Below are positions 1 through 11,212 of a stretch of DNA of 64,000 nucleotides, one piece after another. Every line of letters starts with the position of its first letter. The first letter of the stretch is position 1. The translations under genes were made by a program, and so were the position numbers. Location: NCBI RefSeq assembly GCF_003611275.1, contig NZ_CP020694.1, positions 2,790,001 to 2,854,000 of the forward strand, in the 5' to 3' direction. This DNA is from Sulfitobacter sp. D7. Lineage in GTDB: Bacteria; Pseudomonadota; Alphaproteobacteria; Rhodobacterales; Rhodobacteraceae. The notes under the pieces are model-generated. The model was not told the origin of the DNA. It saw only the letters and a list, made by a program, of their open reading frames with translations, and searched no databases.

Positions 1-1
1 C

Positions 2-853
2 GAGCATGAGATCGACGAGGTGCTGGGCCACGCCGACAAGATCATCTTCAACTCCATCGGCCAGCTCGATAAATTCGACGCGCAGTCGCGCGGGCATATC
101 CGGGGGCTGCGGGTGAACCCCGGCGTCTCCACCTCCGACTTCGATCTGGCCGACCCCGCGCGGCCCTTTAGCCGTCTGGGTGAACACGACCCTGCGGCGA
201 TCGACGCGGTCGCAGACCGGATCGCCGGGCTGATGTTCCACAACAATTGCGAGAATGATGACTTCGCGCGTTTCGACGAGATGCTGACCCTGATCGAAGA
301 CCGCTTTGGCGCTGTGCTGCACAAGATGGACTGGATCAGCCTTGGCGGCGGCATCCATTTCACCGGCGCGGACTACCCACTTGATGATCTGGCGCTGCGG
401 CTGAAATCCTTCGCCGAAGCCTTTGGCGTGCAGGTCTATCTGGAGCCGGGCGAGGCCGCGATTACCGGGGCTGCGACGCTGGAGGTCACCGTGCTCGACA
501 CGATGCACAACGGCAAGAACCTCGCCATCGTCGACAGCTCGATCGAGGCACATATGCTTGACCTGCTGATCTACCGCGAACCGGCCAAGATCGCGCCCGA
601 CACCGGCGACCACGAATGGATGATCTGCGGCAAGTCCTGCCTTGCCGGCGATATCTTTGGCGAGTTCCGTTTTGACGCGCCGCTAAAGGCGGGCGACCGC
701 CTCTCGTTCCAAGACGCTGCCGGTTACACGATGGTCAAGAAAAACTGGTTCAACGGCGTCAAAATGCCCGGCATCGCAGTACGCGAGTTGGACGGAACCA
801 CCCGAATGGTGCGCGATTTCGACTATGACGATTTCGCCGCCGCCCTGTCGTGA
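2..853 (+). CDS. nspC: Carboxynorspermidine decarboxylase (5' truncated by window edge)
   Basis: PLP-dependent fold-III decarboxylase that removes CO2 from carboxynorspermidine or carboxyspermidine to give norspermidine or spermidine in the cytosol. The frame is open from base 2 with no start codon, so roughly the first quarter of the protein, including the expected PLP lysine, lies outside the window. The remaining 283 codons show SLGGGIHF, the phosphate-binding EPGEA stretch and the C-terminal CGKSCLAGD segment typical of this branch rather than of diaminopimelate decarboxylase. The partner dehydrogenase starts 19 bases downstream on the same strand, which supports the pathway assignment. 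Substrate preference (C3 or C4 amine) cannot be read from the sequence. Confidence 0.88.
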   Translation, partial: EHEIDEVLGHADKIIFNSIGQLDKFDAQSRGHIRGLRVNPGVSTSDFDLADPARPFSRLGEHDPAAIDAVADRIAGLMFHNNCENDDFARFDEMLTLIEDRFGAVLHKMDWISLGGGIHFTGADYPLDDLALRLKSFAEAFGVQVYLEPGEAAITGAATLEVTVLDTMHNGKNLAIVDSSIEAHMLDLLIYREPAKIAPDTGDHEWMICGKSCLAGDIFGEFRFDAPLKAGDRLSFQDAAGYTMVKKNWFNGVKMPGIAVRELDGTTRMVRDFDYDDFAAALS

Positions 854-872
854 CAAGAAAGAGGTCAAAACT

Positions 873-2114
873 ATGAAACGCAATGTTCTTATCATCGGCG
901 CGGGCGGCGTCGCACAGGTTGTGGCGCATAAATGCGCTCAGAATAATGATCGTTTGGGTGAGCTTCATATCGCCAGCCGCACGGTTTCCAAATGCGAGGC
1001 GATCATCGCCAGCGTGCATGAGAAAAACGCGATGAAACAGGACGGCGTGTTCAAGGCGCACGAAGTCGATGGCATGGACACCGCCGCTGTCGCCGCCCTG
1101 ATCAAGGAAACCGGCTGCCAGATCGTGATCAACGTGGGCTCGCCTTTCGTGAACATGACCGTGCTGCAGGCCTGCATCGACACCGGTGCCGCCTATATCG
1201 ACACCGCGATCCACGAAGACCCCCGCAAGATCTGCGAGACCCCGCCGTGGTATGGCAACTACGAATGGAAGCGCCGCGAGGCCTGCGCCGAGGCGGGTGT
1301 GACCGCGATTCTAGGCGCTGGCTTTGATCCGGGTATGGTCAACGCCTTCGCCCGTTTCGCAGTTGATGAGTTCATGGACGAGGTCAAATCCATCGACATC
1401 GTCGACATCAACGCAGGCGACCACGGCAAGTATTTCTCGACCAACTTCGACCCCGAAATCAACTTCCGCGAATTCACCGGCACCGTTTACAGCTGGCAAG
1501 AAGGCGAGTGGCAAGAGAACAAGATGTTCGAAGTGGGCCGCGAATGGGATCTGCCCGTCGTCGGCAAGCAGAAAGCCTATATGTCGGGCCATGATGAGGT
1601 GCATTCGCTGGCCGCGAACTACCCCCATGCCGACGTGCGCTTCTGGATGGGCTTTGGCGATCACTACATCAATGTGTTCACCGTGCTGCAAAACCTCGGC
1701 TTGCTCTCCGAACAGCCTGTGACCACCGCCGAAGGGCTTGAGGTCGTGCCGCTGAAAGTGGTGAAGGCCGTACTCCCCGACCCGTCGAGCCTTGCGCCGA
1801 ACTACACCGGCAAAACCTGCATCGGTGATCTGGTGAAAGGCGTGAAGGACGGCGAAGAGGTTGAGGTTTTTGTCTACAACGTCGCCGATCACAAGGAAGC
1901 CTATAACGAGGTCGGCAGCCAAGGCATTTCCTACACCGCAGGCGTGCCGCCCGTGGCCTTTGCGATGCTGATCGCCGATGGCACCTATGATGGCGGCACC
2001 ATGGTCAATGTCGAAGAACTGGACCCCAAGCCGCTGTTCGGTCTGCTGGATGACATTGGCCTGCCGACCCGCGTGAAAGACGACAAGGGCGACCGCGCTT
2101 GGCACGAGGCCTGA
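873..2114 (+). CDS. Carboxynorspermidine/carboxyspermidine dehydrogenase (saccharopine dehydrogenase family)
   Basis: NADPH-dependent enzyme that condenses a diamine (diaminopropane or putrescine) with aspartate semialdehyde to form carboxynorspermidine or carboxyspermidine, the substrate of the decarboxylase encoded just upstream. The 413-residue protein opens with a Rossmann dinucleotide-binding motif, IGAGGVAQ, about residues 8-15, and has the length of the saccharopine dehydrogenase-like family. An upstream in-frame extension exists, but the ATG at 873 is preceded by AAAGAGG and places the Rossmann motif at the usual position. The pair forms a two-gene unit closed by a strong terminator. 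Bacteria with this pair make spermidine without S-adenosylmethionine decarboxylase. Confidence 0.88.
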   Translation: MKRNVLIIGAGGVAQVVAHKCAQNNDRLGELHIASRTVSKCEAIIASVHEKNAMKQDGVFKAHEVDGMDTAAVAALIKETGCQIVINVGSPFVNMTVLQACIDTGAAYIDTAIHEDPRKICETPPWYGNYEWKRREACAEAGVTAILGAGFDPGMVNAFARFAVDEFMDEVKSIDIVDINAGDHGKYFSTNFDPEINFREFTGTVYSWQEGEWQENKMFEVGREWDLPVVGKQKAYMSGHDEVHSLAANYPHADVRFWMGFGDHYINVFTVLQNLGLLSEQPVTTAEGLEVVPLKVVKAVLPDPSSLAPNYTGKTCIGDLVKGVKDGEEVEVFVYNVADHKEAYNEVGSQGISYTAGVPPVAFAMLIADGTYDGGTMVNVEELDPKPLFGLLDDIGLPTRVKDDKGDRAWHEA

Positions 2115-2130
2115 GCCTCTCTTGAAACGC

Positions 2131-2163
2131 AAAAGGCGACCCCCGAGGGGGTCGCCTTTTTTT
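2131..2163 (+). terminator. Rho-independent terminator of the polyamine operon
   Basis: A 13-bp near-perfect stem (AAAAGGCGACCCC pairing with GGGGTCGCCTTTT, loop CGAG) runs straight into a run of T residues, 17 bases after the dehydrogenase stop codon. It also separates this unit from the convergent csbD-like gene. Confidence 0.92.
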
Positions 2164-2180
2164 AATGCCAGCTACGAAAA

Positions 2181-2378
2181 TCAGTATTTCGCAGCGAAGT
2201 CATCGACTTGACGCTCGGCCTCATCTTTGGCGATGCCATAGCGTTCTTGAATCTTACCCACCAGCTGCTCGCGGTTGCCGCGCGCTTCGGTGATTTCATC
2301 ATCGGTCAGATCACCCCATTGCGATTTCACCGCGCCGGTCATCTGATTCCAATTGCCTTCGATACGGTCCCAATTCAT
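2181..2378 (-). CDS. CsbD-family small stress protein
   Basis: A 65-residue hydrophilic protein of the CsbD family, whose members are abundant, often stress- or stationary-phase-induced and of unknown biochemical role. The family signature is clear: MNWDRIEGNWNQMTG at the N terminus, then KSQWGDLTDDE, and a charged amphipathic C-terminal half (EAERQVDDF). Length equals the family norm. A strong ribosome binding site, AAAGGAG, lies seven bases ahead of the ATG. It is monocistronic, convergent with the polyamine operon. No stress promoter could be assigned confidently in the 142 bases between it and the nadK stop. Confidence 0.9.
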   Translation of the reverse strand: MNWDRIEGNWNQMTGAVKSQWGDLTDDEITEARGNREQLVGKIQERYGIAKDEAERQVDDFAAKY

Positions 2379-2520
2379 GTCAGGTCTCCTTTCACAGGCT
2401 GTGAAGATGCGGGATTGTCCCGCTCTTGCAGGTACAACGCTGGCGCGAAGTCAGGGTTCCCTGTCCGAGGAGCGCAGAGGCGGAAAGACGCCGTCTGCAG
2501 GGCCGCAGTGACGGGGGACG

Positions 2521-3282
2521 TTAGTTGAACTGTTCCGAGATCAACCGCTCTTCCAACCCATGACCGGGATCGAAGAGGATCCGATGGCTTACGCTTGGAT
2601 CCGAAGAGACCTCAACCGTGGTCACATCGCGGTGCGATTGCCCGTCGGCATCCGCCATCACGGGGCGTTTTTGCGGTTCTTGCACGTCAAAGCGCACCGT
2701 CGCCCGTTTCGGCAGCAACGCCCCGCGCCAGCGGCGTGGGCGGAAGGCGGCGATCGGGGTCAAGGCCAGCACATCCGAACCAATTGGCAGGATCGGCCCA
2801 TGCGCGGAATAGTTATAGGCGGTGGAGCCCGCAGGCGTCGCCACCAGCGCCCCATCACAGACCAGTTCCTCCATCCGCTGCCGCCCGTCTATCGTGATGC
2901 GCAACTTGGCCGCCTGCGGCCCGGCGCGCAGCAGGGACACCTCGTTGATCGCCAGCGCGGTCGAGATGGTCCCGTCGATATGGGTGGCGCGCATGACCAG
3001 AGGGTTGATCACCGCCTCTTCCGCCGCCGCCAGCCGCGCTTGCAGGTCGCCCTCGCGGTAAGCGTTCATCAAAAAGCCGATGGTGCCGCGGTTCATCCCA
3101 TAGACCGGTGCGTCCATGTCTTGGGTGCTGTGCAGCGTGTGCAGCATGAAACCGTCACCCCCCAAGGCCACGATCACCTCAGCCTGACGCAGGGATACGT
3201 CACCATAGCGTCCGATCAAAGCGGCCCGCGCCGTTTGGGCCACGCTGGCCCGGCTAGCCACAAAAGCGATCTTTAGAGACAT
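2521..3282 (-). CDS. nadK: NAD kinase
   Basis: Phosphorylates NAD+ to NADP+ with ATP or polyphosphate in the cytosol. The 253-residue protein has the diagnostic GGDGF motif at residues 41-45, [10 protein letters not shown] further on, a conserved NE pair (INEVSL), and [14 protein letters not shown], the family's glycine-rich nucleotide-binding segment. The frame could be extended 34 codons upstream, but the ATG used here gives the normal family length and puts the first beta strand (KIAFVAS) at the start. It is divergent from glyA across about 180 bases that must hold both promoters. Confidence 0.95.
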   Translation of the reverse strand: MSLKIAFVASRASVAQTARAALIGRYGDVSLRQAEVIVALGGDGFMLHTLHSTQDMDAPVYGMNRGTIGFLMNAYREGDLQARLAAAEEAVINPLVMRATHIDGTISTALAINEVSLLRAGPQAAKLRITIDGRQRMEELVCDGALVATPAGSTAYNYSAHGPILPIGSDVLALTPIAAFRPRRWRGALLPKRATVRFDVQEPQKRPVMADADGQSHRDVTTVEVSSDPSVSHRILFDPGHGLEERLISEQFN

Positions 3283-3463
3283 GTCAGCAGGCTCATTCCG
3301 GCGAAGTTTCCGATCATCGGCGTTTGGGGCCAAAACAATCACATTATTCCGCGCGCCACCAGTGTTGACGCACATATCTTGCAACCTGTCGGTTTACAGC
3401 CTTCACCTCGGCCCGCGTTTCCGATAGGCAACACGCGAAACCAGCCCCAATGAGGATCCCCTG

Positions 3464-4741
3464 ATGTCCGATTTCTTCACCAAATCTCTTGCTGATTCCG
3501 ACCCGGCCCTCGCCGCTGCGATTGATGCCGAACTGGGCCGCCAGCGCGACGAGATCGAGTTGATCGCCAGCGAGAACATCGTCTCTGCTGCGGTGCTTGA
3601 GGCGCAGGGCAGCATCATGACCAACAAATACGCCGAAGGCTATCCGGGCCGTCGGTATTATGGCGGGTGCGAGCATGTCGACGTGGCCGAGAACCTTGCT
3701 ATCGAACGCGCCTGCGCGCTGTTCGACTGCGCATTCGCCAACGTCCAGCCGAACTCGGGCAGCCAAGCAAACCAAGGTGTCTTTACCGCGCTGCTGCAAC
3801 CCGGCGACACCATTCTGGGTATGAGCCTTGATGCCGGGGGTCACCTGACCCACGGGGCCAAGCCGAACCAATCCGGCAAATGGTTCAACGCTGTACAATA
3901 CGGCGTGCGCAAGCAGGACAACCTGCTGGATTACGATCAAGTTGCCGAACTGGCGGCTGAGCATAAGCCCAAGATGATCATCGCCGGTGGCTCCGCCATT
4001 CCACGCCAGATCGACTTTGCCAAAATGCGTGAGATTGCCGACAGCGTCGGCGCCTACCTGCTGGTCGACATGGCGCATTTCGCGGGCCTCGTGGCGGCGG
4101 GTGAGCACCCCTCCCCCTTCCCGCATGCGCATGTGGCCACCACAACCACCCACAAAACCCTGCGCGGCCCGCGCGGCGGCATGATCTTGACCAATGACGA
4201 AGCGATCTCGAAAAAGATCAACTCGGCGATTTTTCCCGGCATTCAGGGTGGCCCCCTGATGCATGTGATCGCAGCCAAGGCCGTGGCCTTTGGCGAAGCA
4301 CAGCGCCCCGAGTTCAAAACCTACGCCAAGCAGGTCATCGCCAACGCGCAAGCGCTGTCGGATCAGTTGATCAAAGGCGGCCTCGACACCGTGACACATG
4401 GCACCGACACCCATGTGGTGCTGGTCGATCTGCGCCCCAAAGGCGTGAAGGGCAATGACACCGAGAAGGCTCTGGGCCGGGCGCATATCACCTGCAACAA
4501 GAACGGCGTGCCGTTTGACCCCGAAAAGCCGATGGTAACCTCTGGCATCCGTCTCGGCTCCCCCGCGGGCACGACGCGCGGCTTCGGTGAGGCCGAGTTC
4601 CGCCAGATCGCCGATTGGATCATCGAAGTGGTCGACGGGCTTGCGGCCAATGGTGCTGAAGGCAATGCCGAGGTTGAGGCGAAAGTCGCCGCCGAAGTCG
4701 AAGCGCTGTGCCAGCGTTTCCCGATGTATCCGAACCTCTGA
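3464..4741 (+). CDS. glyA: Serine hydroxymethyltransferase
   Basis: PLP enzyme that interconverts serine and glycine while loading tetrahydrofolate with a one-carbon unit, the main source of methylene-THF for purine, thymidylate and methionine synthesis. The 425-residue protein matches the usual bacterial length; the PLP lysine is K231 in [14 protein letters not shown], and IELIASEN at residues 31-38 is the family N-terminal signature. AGGA lies ahead of the ATG. It is monocistronic with its own terminator. I looked for a riboswitch in the leader and saw none I could support. Confidence 0.97.
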   Translation: MSDFFTKSLADSDPALAAAIDAELGRQRDEIELIASENIVSAAVLEAQGSIMTNKYAEGYPGRRYYGGCEHVDVAENLAIERACALFDCAFANVQPNSGSQANQGVFTALLQPGDTILGMSLDAGGHLTHGAKPNQSGKWFNAVQYGVRKQDNLLDYDQVAELAAEHKPKMIIAGGSAIPRQIDFAKMREIADSVGAYLLVDMAHFAGLVAAGEHPSPFPHAHVATTTTHKTLRGPRGGMILTNDEAISKKINSAIFPGIQGGPLMHVIAAKAVAFGEAQRPEFKTYAKQVIANAQALSDQLIKGGLDTVTHGTDTHVVLVDLRPKGVKGNDTEKALGRAHITCNKNGVPFDPEKPMVTSGIRLGSPAGTTRGFGEAEFRQIADWIIEVVDGLAANGAEGNAEVEAKVAAEVEALCQRFPMYPNL

Positions 4742-4748
4742 GAAGTTT

Positions 4749-4779
4749 GGCCCTCGCAGCGATGCGGGGGCCTTTCTTT
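4749..4779 (+). terminator. Rho-independent terminator of glyA
   Basis: Ten base pairs with one G-T wobble (GGCCCTCGCA with TGCGGGGGCC) around a GCGA tetraloop, then TTTCTTT, beginning eight bases after the glyA stop codon. Confidence 0.88.
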
Positions 4780-4917
4780 GCCCGGAATCAAGGCGCCCTG
4801 CGCCGCCGGGCAGCGCCCGACCGCCCCATGGGCGGGCGCTGCCCTCTGATGCTCTGTCACGCTCCCCCTTGCCGATCCCCTCCCCCCGCGCCACATTCTT
4901 CTGCAAAGGAGAACCGC

Positions 4918-5316
4918 ATGATCATTCACCCCAAAGGCAGCCGCCCCTCTGAACCCGGCCCCGAAGATTACTTCACCGGAGAGGTCGAGATGGCCCCGCT
5001 GATCTCTGCCCCGGCCCCCGCCCGCCTGCGCGGGGTGACGGTGACCTTCCAACCCGGAGCGCGCACGGCGTGGCATGTCCACCCCTTGGGCCAGACCCTG
5101 ATCGTCACCGAAGGCACCGGCCGCGCCCAGACCGAGGGCAGCCCGGTGCAAACGCTTAACAAAGGCGATGTCGTCTGGTTCGGCCCCGGAGAGAAACACT
5201 GGCACGGCGCCGCGCCAGACAGCGCCATGACCCATATCGCCCTGCAAGAGGCGCAGGTCGGCGAGGCTGTCGAATGGATGGAAAAGGTGACGGACGCGGA
5301 TTACGACCCGGCCTAA
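4918..5316 (+). CDS. Cupin-domain protein (quercetinase/carboxymuconolactone-decarboxylase-associated type)
   Basis: Small single-domain cupin of 132 residues. The first metal-binding motif is visible as TAWHVHPLGQTLIVTEG, with two histidines and the downstream glycine, and the second as GPGEKHWHGA, so the metal site appears intact. Such stand-alone cupins act as dioxygenases, isomerases or carbohydrate-modifying enzymes; the substrate cannot be deduced. A longer in-frame reading exists upstream, but AAAGGAG sits seven bases before this ATG. The gene stands between the glyA terminator and a convergent hypothetical gene, with no pathway neighbours to suggest a role. Confidence 0.85.
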   Translation: MIIHPKGSRPSEPGPEDYFTGEVEMAPLISAPAPARLRGVTVTFQPGARTAWHVHPLGQTLIVTEGTGRAQTEGSPVQTLNKGDVVWFGPGEKHWHGAAPDSAMTHIALQEAQVGEAVEWMEKVTDADYDPA

Positions 5317-5334
5317 GCCCTTGGGCGCGGCGGC

Positions 5335-5709
5335 TTAAACGTAGCCGCGCCACCAAAGCCAGATCACGAAGCCCACGAAAACCACGAGAATGTTAAAGGC
5401 CACTCCCGCCAAACGATCCAGAATGATCCCGCGCCGCCGGGCCTTGGGGTCGATCTCACGCAGATGCGCCGTGACCCGGTTGAAGGCCGCCCAAACGGGG
5501 GCATCCTCCAGCTGGCGGGCGATATGAGGGTTTGCGACCAGATGCTCGGTCTTGCTCAGCAACACCCCATCGCCGCGAATGCCGCGCGGCAGTTCCGGTC
5601 CGGCGCGGTGAAACGCCTCGCGCAGATCGCGGGCTTTGATGCGCAGCCGATCCTCGAACAGGGGGCGCAGCGCCTCGGCGCGGGTGTTGAAATCTTGGCG
5701 GTCAATCAT
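5335..5709 (-). CDS. Hypothetical protein with C-terminal membrane anchor
   Basis: I do not recognise the family. The 124-residue protein is mostly charged and helical, rich in Arg, Glu and Asp, and ends with one hydrophobic segment (about residues 103-119, AGVAFNILVVFVGFVIWLWW) followed by RGYV, so it is probably a tail-anchored inner-membrane protein with a cytoplasmic body. It is convergent with the cupin gene (18 bases between stops) and divergent from the hydrolase gene, with only 53 bases between start codons. Codon usage resembles the neighbours, supporting a real gene. Confidence 0.7.
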   Translation of the reverse strand: MIDRQDFNTRAEALRPLFEDRLRIKARDLREAFHRAGPELPRGIRGDGVLLSKTEHLVANPHIARQLEDAPVWAAFNRVTAHLREIDPKARRRGIILDRLAGVAFNILVVFVGFVIWLWWRGYV

Positions 5710-5762
5710 GCGCGCATCTAATCGCTCTGGTCCCCGGGCTGCAATGCCCGTAATTTGACCGC

Positions 5763-6539
5763 ATGTTGAATTACACCGAATATGGCGAAGCCGCCGCCGA
5801 CCGTCCGTCCCTGTTTATCGTTCATGGCCTCTATGGCTCTGGCCGCAACTGGGGCGTCATCGCGAAACGTCTTTCCGACAATCGCCACGTCGTCACGGTG
5901 GACATGCGCAACCACGGCAGCAGCCCGCATCACGACACCCATAGCTATCCCGAGATGGCGCAGGACCTGGCCGAGGTTATCACGCATCTGGGCGGCCCGG
6001 TGGACATCTGCGGTCACTCCATGGGCGGCAAGGCGGTGATGATGCTGGCGCTGACCCAGCCCGATCTGCTCCGCCGGGTGATCGTCGCCGATATCGCGCC
6101 CGTCACCTATGGGCACACACAGCAGATGTTCATCGACGCCATGCGCGGCGTGGACCTCACCCAGATCGAACGCCGCTCGGACGCCGAAGCGCAACTGGCC
6201 ACAGCCGGGGTAGAGCGCGCGTTGCAGAGCTTCTTTACCCAATCGCTCGACGTGCCCGGAAAACGCTGGCGGCTGAACCTTGACGCACTCGAGGCTGAGA
6301 TGCCCAAGATCATCGGCTGGCCCGATGATGTGAGCGGGCAGTTCGAGGGACCGACCCTGTTCCTCTCGGGGGGGGCCTCGGACTATGTTCAGCCCGAACA
6401 CCGCGAGGCGATCAAGGCGCTTTTCCCGCAAGCGCGCTTTGCCAAAATTCCCGGCGCGGGGCATTGGCTCCACGCGGAAAAACCGCGCGAGTTCGAGGCG
6501 ACGCTGCGCATCTTCCTTAATACCGAAGGGTCTGACTAG
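5763..6539 (+). CDS. Alpha/beta hydrolase, YbfF-like esterase
   Basis: Cytosolic serine hydrolase of 258 residues. Visible features are the oxyanion segment HGLYGSGRNW (21-30), the nucleophile elbow GHSMGG with serine at 86, a conserved DMRNHGSS stretch that is characteristic of the YbfF/abhydrolase-11 esterases, and a C-terminal AGHWLH carrying the catalytic histidine. Substrates of this family are short acyl esters or acyl-CoA thioesters; the physiological one is unknown. No signal peptide. It is transcribed alone; the 168 bases to carB hold no gene. Confidence 0.87.
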   Translation: MLNYTEYGEAAADRPSLFIVHGLYGSGRNWGVIAKRLSDNRHVVTVDMRNHGSSPHHDTHSYPEMAQDLAEVITHLGGPVDICGHSMGGKAVMMLALTQPDLLRRVIVADIAPVTYGHTQQMFIDAMRGVDLTQIERRSDAEAQLATAGVERALQSFFTQSLDVPGKRWRLNLDALEAEMPKIIGWPDDVSGQFEGPTLFLSGGASDYVQPEHREAIKALFPQARFAKIPGAGHWLHAEKPREFEATLRIFLNTEGSD

Positions 6540-6707
6540 CCAAGCTGATCCCTTCAGCAGCCCCCTAAGGCCCCCCGGATCGCTGCCCTTGAGGGGGTGA
6601 AGCCACAGCGCCACCCTTATTTCTCGGGCCGTGATGGCCATTCCCCCCTTGCAGCCAGAGCCGCCTTGCCTATAAGGCAGGACAATTTGCAAATTTAGGG
6701 GGCCGCC

Positions 6708-10067
<3,360 letters not shown>

Positions 10068-10073
10068 GAAATC

Positions 10074-10102
10074 GGGGCTGTCCATTGGGCAGCCCCTTTT
10101 TT
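10074..10102 (+). terminator. Rho-independent terminator of carB
   Basis: Stem GGGGCTGTCC pairing with GGGCAGCCCC (one wobble), three-base loop, six T residues. It starts seven bases after the carB stop and separates it from the convergent tad-type operon. Confidence 0.92.
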
Positions 10103-10121
10103 CAGGCGGCGCAGTGCCCGC

Positions 10122-10685
10122 TTAGCTGATGACGCACCTTATCCAGCAAAGCTGGGGCGCGAAACGCATCCTTGTGGCATGCGACACGCTGACCTCTTTG
10201 GCTTCCAAGCCGATCTGCGCAATCGGTTCGTGGGTAAAACTTGTCTCGACCAGCACCAGACGGTCGCCATCGGCCATCAGCGGCACGCGCTCACGCGAGA
10301 GACCGGCGATAAAGTCGAGATCAAGCAGGCTGTCCAGACCGATCCCCTGCGAGAAATCCACCGCGAGGATCCGACGGCCCAGACTGTCACAGTCCAGAAT
10401 GCAGCGCACCTGAGTGATCCGCAAAGAGACCTCATACCCGGTGAGTTGCTCTGCGACCGATTGCAGCCCCAAGAGGTCATTGGCGGTGATTGGCGTCGTC
10501 TGGCGCGACAGGCTGTCGGCGATGACGGCGGTGGCATCGGTCGCCATCCCGCGCACCCGAAAGGCATCCGTGAAGGTCAGCATCGCCATGATCGACCAAA
10601 CCAGCAAAGGCAGCAGCACCAAGAAGGCAAGCGTCTGGCTGCCCTCTTCGGACTGGAAAAAACGCTTTAAAGAAATCGCCCTCAT
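10122..10685 (-). CDS. TadE/TadF-like pilus assembly protein
   Basis: Third gene of a minus-strand operon of Tad (tight adherence) type pseudopilin-like proteins. The 187-residue product has a short basic N terminus, the EEGSQTLAF segment that resembles the TadE-like processing region, and one hydrophobic helix (about residues 19-40), followed by an extracytoplasmic domain with few cysteines. Such minor proteins are thought to be processed by the prepilin peptidase and to help assemble Flp pili or a related secretion machine. Its start codon overlaps the stop of the preceding gene as ATGA, which implies translational coupling. Assignment to TadF rather than TadE is by position only. Confidence 0.75.
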   Translation of the reverse strand: MRAISLKRFFQSEEGSQTLAFLVLLPLLVWSIMAMLTFTDAFRVRGMATDATAVIADSLSRQTTPITANDLLGLQSVAEQLTGYEVSLRITQVRCILDCDSLGRRILAVDFSQGIGLDSLLDLDFIAGLSRERVPLMADGDRLVLVETSFTHEPIAQIGLEAKEVSVSHATRMRFAPQLCWIRCVIS

Positions 10686-11212
10686 CCGCGTGGCTCCGTT
10701 ACGAAAGCGGTGGTGACCCGCACGCCGTATTGCCCGTCGGAGCCTTCGGGCAGTTGACGGCCTAAACCGGTCCCCGGCAAAAGTGGCTCAAAAAGACGAC
10801 ATACGCGCATCATCATCAGATTGTTCTGCTGGCCGGGCAGAAAGCCGTTTGCCGGGTCGAAATCTTCGTCCCGGTCCACGCAAGGCGCAGGGCCGCCCAA
10901 GTCAGCCCAATCGGCAATCGGCAAGGCGCGCATCTCGATCCGGATATTCTCTAGGCAGCCCGCATCAAATACCGAACGCTCGCAAATCAGCGCTTTCATC
11001 GCGTCATAGCCCGGCGTGGCGCCAGTCGCCAAACGCACGTCCCGCACGGCCAAATTCGTGGCACGGCGCAGCATGATCTCACGCGCGCTCCACAGACCGG
11101 TCTCAAGCGCGAGGAAGAAGAAGTAAAAGACCAGCGGCAACAGGATGACGAACTCAACGGTGACCCCGCCCGCCTCGGATCGGCGAAAGCGGTCTTTGAG
11201 AAAGCGGATCAT
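10682..11212 (-). CDS. TadE-family pilus assembly protein
   Basis: A 176-residue TadE-like minor pseudopilin. The family signature is clear: a basic N terminus, EAGGVTVEFVILLPL at about residues 12-26 and one transmembrane helix (to about residue 37), then a periplasmic domain with four cysteines that could form disulfides. The frame can be extended 34 codons upstream, but that extension lies inside the previous gene and lacks the signature; the ATG used overlaps the previous stop as ATGA. It probably works with the flanking TadG- and TadF-like products at the cell envelope. Confidence 0.85.
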   Translation of the reverse strand: MIRFLKDRFRRSEAGGVTVEFVILLPLVFYFFFLALETGLWSAREIMLRRATNLAVRDVRLATGATPGYDAMKALICERSVFDAGCLENIRIEMRALPIADWADLGGPAPCVDRDEDFDPANGFLPGQQNNLMMMRVCRLFEPLLPGTGLGRQLPEGSDGQYGVRVTTAFVTEPRG

